A stretch of 64,000 nucleotides of DNA from an uncultured Eubacteriales bacterium (GTDB lineage: Bacteria; Bacillota; Clostridia; Christensenellales; Aristaeellaceae), in assembly GCA_900320085.1 (NCBI GenBank), contig ONRC01000004.1:19474-83473 (forward strand). The letters are read 5' to 3'. A program made the position numbers and the translations under genes. Within the stretch, counting starts at the first letter, position 1, and each line of letters begins with the position of its first letter. Positions 51,572 through 59,300 of the stretch are shown in pieces. Under the pieces are notes generated by a model, which worked only from the letters and a program-made list of their open reading frames with translations, made no database searches and was not told where the DNA came from.

Positions 51572-53749
51572 TTACTCGTTGCTGACCAGACTGGTATAGA
51601 TGCCGCCCAGCGCGAACAATTCATCATGGGTGCCGCGCTCTACGATGCGGCCCTTGTCCAGCACGATGATCTCATCACAGCTTCGGATGGTGGACAGACG
51701 GTGGGCGATGATGATGCAGGTGATGCCCCGGTCGTTGATGGAGCGGATCACCTCATGCTCCGTCCGGGCATCCAGGGCGGAGGTGGCTTCGTCCATGATG
51801 CAGATGGTGGGGTCCTGGGAAAGCGCCCGGGCGATTTCCAGCCGCTGGCGCTGGCCGCCGGACAGGTCCCGGCCGCCGTCCAGCAGCTTGTGGGAAAAGC
51901 CGCCGTCGCGGGTGACGATGTCGTCGTAAATGCCCGCGTCCCGGGCCGCCAGGGTCACTTCAAAATCTTCGATGGAATCGTCCCACATCTTGATGTTTTC
52001 GGAAACCGTGTCCTCAAACAGGGTAATGTCCTGGTCGATGACGCTGACGGAACCGATGAACACGTCCCGGTCGATGTCCTCGATGGGCACGCCGTCAAAG
52101 GTAATGGAGCCGCTCCAGGGCCGGTACAGCCCGGAAATCAGCTTGGCCAGGGTGGATTTTCCGCAGCCCGTGCGGCCCACGAAGGCGATCTTCTGGCCGG
52201 GCTTCACCGTCATGGAAAAATCGGTGATCAGGGGCTTGCCCAGGCGGGAATAGCCAAAGGTGATGTTTTTGAGTTCGATCCTGCCGGACAGCTTCTGGTA
52301 TTCCTCCTTCTTTTCCCGGGGAGAAAAGGCGGGGTCTTCCGGATAGCTCATCACGTCGTCCACCCGCTCCATCTGGGTGATCATTTCCTGCATGGACTGA
52401 CCGGCGGAAATGAGGGAGGAGGCGGGAGCCATGAAAGAGGAAAGGAAGCTCTGGAAGGCCATCACCATACCCACGGTGAAATGGCCCTGCACCACCAGCA
52501 TGACCCCGATGCCCAGCACCGCCAGATTGGCTGCCGCCGTGATGGCGGAGGGCAGAGTGCCCAGGAACAGATTCAGCCGCGTGTACTGCACCGACTGGCT
52601 GTTCACGCTGGCCTGATACCCGGCCCAGCGGCCGAAGAAGCCGTTTTCCGCGCCGCTGGATTTGATGGTTTCGATCATGCTGATGCCCGACATGGTGGCG
52701 GAGGAAAGCTTGGCGGCGTCGCGCTGCTGCACCCGGGTGATATTGACCCGCTTGGCCGTTACAATGGAGGAAACCGCCAGGTTCAGCAGAATGGCTCCCA
52801 CCCCGATCAGGGACAGCAGCGGGCTGTAATGAATCATGATCGCCAGATAGAAAATCATCATGGCCGCCTGAATGGCCAGCGGCGCGAAGGTGCGCACCAG
52901 GGTGCTGGCGATGGTGGCGTTGGTGGCCTGGCGGTCCGCAATATCGGCGGACAGGCGCTGGGTAAAGAACTGCATGGGCAGCCGCAGCACCTTCCACAGA
53001 TAGGAAGCGCTGCCGTAAGAGGTCATTTTTCCCTGGATGCGCAGGGAGTAAATTGCGGAAATCCAGCCAACCACCACGCTGATAACGATCAGCACGCTGA
53101 ACAGCAGGATAAACGGCGTCAGCCATTCGGTGTTGCGGCCGGTCAGCAGCCGGTCCAGGAAGGTACGGGAAAACGCGGGACTGATAATGCCGATGAGAGA
53201 AGAAATGGTGGTGGTGAGCACCACAAAGGCCACCGCCGTGCCGGAGCCCTTGAGCCGCTCTTTTGCGTAAGAGAAAACGGATTTGGGTTTACCGGAGGGA
53301 ACAAAATCCTCCGTGGGCTCAAAGGTGATGCACACGCCGGTGAACTCCCGGTCGAATTCCTCCCAGTCCACCGTGACCCGGCCCCGGGCGGGGTCGTTGA
53401 TCACTGCGCTTTTTCCCTTGAAGCCGCACAGCACCACGAAATGGTTAAAGCCCCAATGGATAATGCAGGGGAAGGGGCCTTCCTCCAGCAGGTCCTCCGG
53501 CTCCACCCGCCAGGCGTTGGACTTCATCCCGTAGCTGCGGGCGGCGATCATGATGTTCTTGGCGTTGGCGCCGTCCATGGAGACACCGCAGTCCGTGCGG
53601 GCCTGCTCCAGAGGAATCCACTTTTTGTAAAAGTGCATGATCATGGTCAATGAAGCCGCGCCGCATTCCAGCGCTTCCATCTGCATGACCACCGGCACCT
53701 TTACCACGCCCTTCTCAATGGGCTTGGGCACTTGGGATTTACCAAACAC
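51572..53749 (-). CDS. NHLM-type peptide export ABC transporter with C39 peptidase
   Basis: A 725-residue exporter half. The N-terminal C39 cysteine peptidase has Gln23, Cys29 (MEALECGAASL), His103 (WGFNHFVVLCG) and Asp119 (NDPARG), all the catalytic residues. Six membrane helices and an ATPase follow, with VGRTGCGKST, LSGGQRQRLEIARAL and CIMDEATSALD. Enzymes of this type cut a double-glycine leader from a peptide and export the rest. The start is GTG after a GGGGGTG site, 16 bases beyond the secretion-protein stop. No precursor peptide gene is recognisable next to the cassette. Confidence 0.9.
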   Translation of the reverse strand: MFGKSQVPKPIEKGVVKVPVVMQMEALECGAASLTMIMHFYKKWIPLEQARTDCGVSMDGANAKNIMIAARSYGMKSNAWRVEPEDLLEEGPFPCIIHWGFNHFVVLCGFKGKSAVINDPARGRVTVDWEEFDREFTGVCITFEPTEDFVPSGKPKSVFSYAKERLKGSGTAVAFVVLTTTISSLIGIISPAFSRTFLDRLLTGRNTEWLTPFILLFSVLIVISVVVGWISAIYSLRIQGKMTSYGSASYLWKVLRLPMQFFTQRLSADIADRQATNATIASTLVRTFAPLAIQAAMMIFYLAIMIHYSPLLSLIGVGAILLNLAVSSIVTAKRVNITRVQQRDAAKLSSATMSGISMIETIKSSGAENGFFGRWAGYQASVNSQSVQYTRLNLFLGTLPSAITAAANLAVLGIGVMLVVQGHFTVGMVMAFQSFLSSFMAPASSLISAGQSMQEMITQMERVDDVMSYPEDPAFSPREKKEEYQKLSGRIELKNITFGYSRLGKPLITDFSMTVKPGQKIAFVGRTGCGKSTLAKLISGLYRPWSGSITFDGVPIEDIDRDVFIGSVSVIDQDITLFEDTVSENIKMWDDSIEDFEVTLAARDAGIYDDIVTRDGGFSHKLLDGGRDLSGGQRQRLEIARALSQDPTICIMDEATSALDARTEHEVIRSINDRGITCIIIAHRLSTIRSCDEIIVLDKGRIVERGTHDELFALGGIYTSLVSNE

Positions 53750-53765
53750 GCTTCTTCACCCCCCC

Positions 53766-54254
53766 TCACTGCATCAGGAGGGAAATGGGATGCAGATCTT
53801 CCGTGACCACCTGACCGGCGTAGCAGCCCGCCGCCAAATCAATGATAACGGGCACTTCATATACCACGTCGCCGATGTTCAGCTTTCCGGCCAGCAGCAC
53901 CCGGGGAGAGGTTTCCTCGGAAATGACCGTCATCTGGGGCTCGGCGTCCGTGCGCATGGGATAATCCTCCCCTTCCACAGATACCACACCCCGGGCCAGG
54001 GCCTGCTTGATGTCGGTATAGGGCACATACGCCACGCTCTTTTCCTCGCCGACAGATACGGCGACCAGAGAGGTGGTGCGGATATGGCCGAAGATGCCCC
54101 ACAGGATGCCGCCGACCAGCACGGCGATCACCACGGCCATCACCAGCCATACGCCCACCGACGTGACGCGGAGATAATCGTTCAGGGATTCCGGAGATTC
54201 CACCGCCTCCAGGCTCTTTTCCCGGAACAGCTTGACCTTGGGCTGCTCAGACAT
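53766..54254 (-). CDS. NHLM-type secretion (HlyD-like) protein, short form
   Basis: A 162-residue protein: a cytoplasmic tail of about 30 residues (MSEQPKVKLFREKSLEAVESPESLNDYLRVTS), one membrane helix at about 33-55, then a small extracytoplasmic beta domain of about 105 residues. The N-terminal pattern FREKSLEAVESPESLNDYLRV matches the secretion proteins that accompany NHLM transporters, but full-length members are longer and contain coiled coils, missing here. The start at 54252-54254 is chosen because AGAGGAG lies 9 bases upstream; the longer open frame to 54422 contains non-coding-like sequence. It is the first gene of the cassette. Confidence 0.8.
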   Translation of the reverse strand: MSEQPKVKLFREKSLEAVESPESLNDYLRVTSVGVWLVMAVVIAVLVGGILWGIFGHIRTTSLVAVSVGEEKSVAYVPYTDIKQALARGVVSVEGEDYPMRTDAEPQMTVISEETSPRVLLAGKLNIGDVVYEVPVIIDLAAGCYAGQVVTEDLHPISLLMQ

Positions 54255-54817
54255 GTTTGGACGCTCCTCTCTTTTCATGCGGATGTTTGTGTTCTGCGGA
54301 ATCATCGCCGCTTCATTTCCAATGCACACTGACCAGGTGAATTTGCATACAGGGAACGCGGGCGGCTGATTCGGCCCCGTGGTCTGACATGGCGCGCTTT
54401 GCTTCTGATCTTTTTCTATCATACCATAGTTTCTTTTTCAATGCCACATCCATGGAAAAATAAATTGAGAATAGCTGTCGGGCGAAAAATTCCGGAGCGA
54501 AGGTACGCCGCTGGCTTAGATATTTTGTCAGCTGTTCCCCAATGCGGTCGTCGGTATTTATGATGTATATTCAGGAGAATACAACCCTTTGCCCAACACA
54601 AAAAACACCATGAATTTGGAATAATTTAGAATAATAGCATTGATTTCATATTAGTATATTATGATATAATGAACACGTAGATCAGTTTTGATTTACAAAT
54701 TCATTGGCTGTGGCTTATAAAAGAAGCCGCATTTTTTTGCTGTACAGCCTTTGATGGTTTATTCGTATGCAAAAAACGGACTGTCAGTCCGATAAGCTGG
54801 GGAGCTGAGCGCTGAGC
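54255..54817. promoter_or_regulatory. AT-rich divergent control region
   Basis: This 563-base gap separates the NHLM cassette (minus) from the kinase operon (plus). On the minus strand an extended -10, TGGTATGAT, reads from 54425 to 54417 and leaves a 5' leader of about 160 bases. On the plus strand TTGATT (54640-54645), a long 19-base spacer and TATAAT (54665-54670) leave a leader of about 140 bases. The middle is clearly more AT-rich than its surroundings. No credible small gene was found in it. Confidence 0.5.
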
Positions 54818-56311
54818 ATGAACAGAAAGACGGCAAACATTGATCTGGTCAAACTGTTATTCTACATACTAAAGCATGTCTGGCTGGTGATCCTGTGCGC
54901 TGCCATCGGCGCGGGATTCATGTATTGGCGCACCGCCTACCGTATGCGGGATACCTACACAGCCTCCGGCACCATGTATGTGTATAACGCCAATCCCAAC
55001 ATGGTCAACTATGGGTACACCAATACCTCGGACCTTTCCAGCGCCGTTAAGCTGCTGGACACCTACACGGTGGTGGTCAAGAGCAACAAAGTGCTGGACG
55101 TGGTGGTGGAACGGCTGCTGCCTGACTATCCTAACATCACGGTGGGGGCCATTGCCGGTTCCCTGTCCATGGGTTCGGTTTCCGATACGGGCGTTACCAG
55201 GGTGCGCTGCACCACGGATGACCCTCAGAAATCCGCCGACATCTGCAATGCTGTGCTGGACGTGGCCCCCAATGAAATCATCCGGGTGGTTGGCGCGGGC
55301 AATATCGAGATCATCGACTACGCCACCCCGCCCAGAAGCCCCGATGGACGCGGTACCACGCGGCAGGCCATGACGGGTGCGCTGGCTGGCGCCGTCGTGG
55401 CGGCAGGTATCCTGACGCTGATTTTCCTGCTGAACCAGAAGGTGGACGATACCAAGGAGCTGACGGACAATTACAAGCTGCCTGTGCTGGCCACCATCAA
55501 GCGGGATAAGGAAGAAAACGAAGATCCCGGCAAGTTCATGCTGAACGAGAACAGCCCCATGGATGTGATCGAAAGCTACGCCAAACTGCGCATGAACCTG
55601 CTGTATACGCTGGTGGACAAGGATAAGCATACCGTGATTGTCACCAGCGCCATTTCCGGCGAAGGAAAATCCACCATCGCCGCCAACCTGGCCATTTCCG
55701 TAGCCATGAGCGGCAAGCGGGTCCTGCTGGTGGACGCGGATATGCGGCGTGCGTGCCAGCATGATGTGTTCCACTATGATGATAAATATAAAGGCCTTTC
55801 CGACGTGCTGGTCGGGTCGTGCGCCTGGCGGGACGTGGTGCTGAGCAGCAATCAGACCACGATGAATATCCTGCCCGCGGGTTCCCTGCCCCCCAACCCC
55901 GCGGAGCTCCTGGATTCCCCCGCGATGCATACGCTGCTGACGGAACTGGAAGCGGCATATGATCTTGTCCTGCTGGACGTGCCGCCCATCAATATTGTCG
56001 CCGATCCTTTGGCGCTGTCCGCCTGGGTAGCGGGCGGGCTGTTCGTGGTTAGGCAGGGCTATTCGGATCACCGGGATATCCGCCGGGCGCTGAACCAGGC
56101 GGAAATGACGGGCCTGAACCTGCTGGGCTTCGTCTTTTACGGCGAAAACCTGCGGCAAGGCGGCTATTACAGCCGGAGATACTATTACGGTAAGTACGGG
56201 AAATACTACGGAAACTATTACAAACGCTACGACTCCAACCGCTATGACACACGTGGGAAAACATCCCGCGAAAGCATGGACGACCAAGAAAAAGGAAAGA
56301 AGGAGAAATGA
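54818..56311 (+). CDS. Wzz/CpsC-type chain-length regulator fused to a CpsD-type tyrosine kinase
   Basis: A 497-residue protein. The Wzz domain has two membrane helices (about 18-36 and 188-206) with an extracellular domain between. The cytoplasmic kinase has Walker A SGEGKST at 280-286, Walker A' VLLVDADMRR at about 302-311 and Walker B LVLLDVPP. The tail is strikingly tyrosine-rich (YYSRRYYYGKYGKYYGNYY), the usual autophosphorylation cluster. Such proteins set polymer length in capsule export. In Bacillota the two parts are normally separate proteins; the fusion is more like proteobacterial Wzc. It heads an operon with the giant repeat protein, whose start overlaps its stop region. Confidence 0.88.
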   Translation: MNRKTANIDLVKLLFYILKHVWLVILCAAIGAGFMYWRTAYRMRDTYTASGTMYVYNANPNMVNYGYTNTSDLSSAVKLLDTYTVVVKSNKVLDVVVERLLPDYPNITVGAIAGSLSMGSVSDTGVTRVRCTTDDPQKSADICNAVLDVAPNEIIRVVGAGNIEIIDYATPPRSPDGRGTTRQAMTGALAGAVVAAGILTLIFLLNQKVDDTKELTDNYKLPVLATIKRDKEENEDPGKFMLNENSPMDVIESYAKLRMNLLYTLVDKDKHTVIVTSAISGEGKSTIAANLAISVAMSGKRVLLVDADMRRACQHDVFHYDDKYKGLSDVLVGSCAWRDVVLSSNQTTMNILPAGSLPPNPAELLDSPAMHTLLTELEAAYDLVLLDVPPINIVADPLALSAWVAGGLFVVRQGYSDHRDIRRALNQAEMTGLNLLGFVFYGENLRQGGYYSRRYYYGKYGKYYGNYYKRYDSNRYDTRGKTSRESMDDQEKGKKEK

Positions 56312-56313
56312 CC

Positions 56314-59300
56314 ATGACCAGGCTCAGAAAAACCAAGCTGCTTCTGATCTTTCTTCTGCTGACGGTACTGACCGTATCCGCCGCAGGGGCTGAGACGAAT
56401 CAGGCGCTGTCCATTCCCGCGTTTACGGAAACGGACTGCGTATGGGACGAAGCGGGCAATCTGATCAGCGAAACGGTTCGCGATCTGACCGGCGCGCCTG
56501 CCCTGAACAGACGGGGCTTCTACCGCGCCGAGTACACCTGGGATGCGCTGAACAATCTGCTCACCGAGGCCTATTTCGGCCTGAACGGCGAACCGGTAAA
56601 CGCTGACGGCGGCTTTGCCCGCGCCGAATACACCTATGGAGTGGATTCCAGGAAAGTCAGCCATCTGCTGACGGAAGACCGCTACGCCGCAGACGGGAGC
56701 CGCGCGCAGATCCCCGGCAGCTACAGCTACCGCCGGGACGCCTGGGATGGGGATCAGATCCTCTCCTCCGAGTATTTCGACGCGGAAGGAAATTTGACCC
56801 GGCCCACCGGTGGTTACGCTCAGATCCTGTACGACGTGGAAACCGGTAACAACGTTGTTCGCGTGACCAAGCGCTATCTGGATGCCGACGGCACACCGCT
56901 GCTGGGCGTTGAAGGCGGCGCAACGGTCGTGTCCGTGTACGCCAAGAAAGGCGTGGCGGACAACGAAACGGTGGAAAAGGATCTGCTGGGCCTGAAGCTG
57001 GATTCCGGTAAGCGGCATAAAGCGGACACTGCTTCCATGCAGCTGTGGTCCGTGGAAATTTTCGCCGTGGACGGCAGCAAAGCGCTGGGCGCCGAGCATT
57101 ATCACCGGATGGTGAACACTTACGACGCTCAGGGAAATAAGGTCCGTGTGGACTATTACGGCGTGGAGGAAGAACCCATCATCGCCGCCACCGGCTATGC
57201 CTCCTCTGTCATGGAGTATGATCGCCTCAACCGTCTGGTCAAGATCGACTATCTGGGCAAAGAAGGCCAGCTGATCAAGCTGCTCAACGGGTATGCCCGG
57301 ATCACCTATGAATATTGGGACGATACCGACCGGGAGCATTACGTCCGCTATTACGGCGCGGACGAAAACCGCACCATGACCACCAACGGCTATTCCATGG
57401 TGGAAAAGGAATACGATGGCGGGGATTACGATTACCGGGAAACCTATTACGACTTCCTGGACGAACTCACCATGTCCAACGGCGGCTTTGCCCGGATCGA
57501 ATACAAGTATCATCGTGTGAAGGTAGCGGGCGATAACGGCACGGAAAAATGGGTCATCAATCCCGACATGGTGGAATGGGAACGCAATTTCGGCACGGAT
57601 TTGCAGCTGATCAAGCGCAAGGCGGGCTTTGCGGGCTACGTCAACGAACGCAATGAATACGATCAGGTGACCCGCACCACCTACATGGACGACCAGTGGC
57701 AGCCTGTCCGCAACGATGAAACGCAGTACGCCAGCATTGAGTTCAAATATGAGAGCTCCGGCCCTGAGGATCCCGCCGTTTACGAGTCCTACTTTGACGA
57801 GAACGGGGTTCCCTGCGAGAGCACGAACGGCGCGTACGCCCGGAGCATGGTATACGGCGGCCCCAAGAAGAATCTGCTGCTGGAAGAAGAATTCTTTACC
57901 GCCGACGGCCAGCCTGATACCAGTGTGGTCAACGGCGCGCATAAGGTCGTTTACAACTTTGACGGAAACCTTCTCCAGACCTCCGCCCGTTATTATGACC
58001 AGGACAGCAACGCCAAGGAAACCCGGACCGGCATGGCCACCTTGCTGCGGGAATACAACCGCAATGGCAGCCTGCTGTGGGAGGCCACCTTTGATGGCCA
58101 GAATCACCTGGTGAATGCCACCGGCCAGTTCGCCGTGCAGGTGCACACCTACGATTACGCCGGACATCTGACCGGCGACAAGTTCTTCGACGCCGAAGGC
58201 AACGCCTTGGTTCAGGGCGCGGGCTACGCCTCCGTGACCTATGAATATGACAACGTGGGCAACATCACGGCGATCAACTATTTCAACGCCGCCGACGAGC
58301 CTGCCCTGGTGGCGGGCCGTTCCCGGGTGGAACGGGAATATGACGACCAGCATCACATGATCTATGAGGCCAACTTTGGCCCCGACATGCAGCCCATTGT
58401 GATCAGCGAAGGCTATGCCGCCCGCCGGATCGCTTACGATCCGCTGAACAGCATCGCCAGCCGCGTGGATTACCTGGATATCGAAGGCAAGCCCGAGCTG
58501 CTGCCCGCTGGCTACGCTTCCTATGAACTCAAGTACGACGGCGAAGGCAACCTGCTGCGCCGGGCCTACTATGATGAAGCCGGCACGCCTGTAACGCCTG
58601 CTTCCGTAGGGTACTCCTGGTTTGAGCGGCAGGTGGATGCTCAGGGCCGCGTGACCGAGGAAGCCTATTACGATGCCGACGGCAGCCTGCTTGTGAATCC
58701 CGACAAGTATGCCGTGATCACCATGGCTTATGACGACGCAGGAAAGACCACGGTAACGTACCTGGACGCCAACCGGCAGCCTGTCCATACCGCTTTGGGC
58801 TATGCCCGCCGGGAGACGGTGCTGGATGAAAACGGCAACACCGTCAGCGAAAGCTACTTTGGCGCGGATCTGAAGCCTGTTGCCATCGCCAAGGGCTATC
58901 ATCAGGTCGCCTATACCTGGGATGACGACGGACATATGCTGTCTGAATCCTATCTGAATGAACAGAACGCTCCTGTGGAATGCCCGGATGGCTATGCTTC
59001 CTTTATCCGTGAATATGACGCCCGGGGCAACCTGGTGCGCGAAGTGCACTATGGCGCCGACGGAAAGATTACCAACGTGGTAGCGGGCGCCGCTGAAATC
59101 AAGCGGGAATATGATGAAGACAACCGCCTGCTGGCTGAACGGTTCTTCGATGAAACCGGCGCGCCGTATCTGCTGCGGGGCGATTACGCCGCGGTGGAAT
59201 ACACCTATGACGGTCAGGGCAACGTGCTCAAAGAGGCGTACTACGGCATCAATAACGTGCCTGTGATCTCCTCCAAGGGCTACGCGGCCAAGACCTGCAC

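Noticed and set aside
54419..54601. 60-codon minus-strand open frame in the divergent control region as a precursor peptide for the exporter
   Set aside because: It has no ribosome-binding site, no leader motif and no double glycine; it looks like chance coding in AT-rich DNA.
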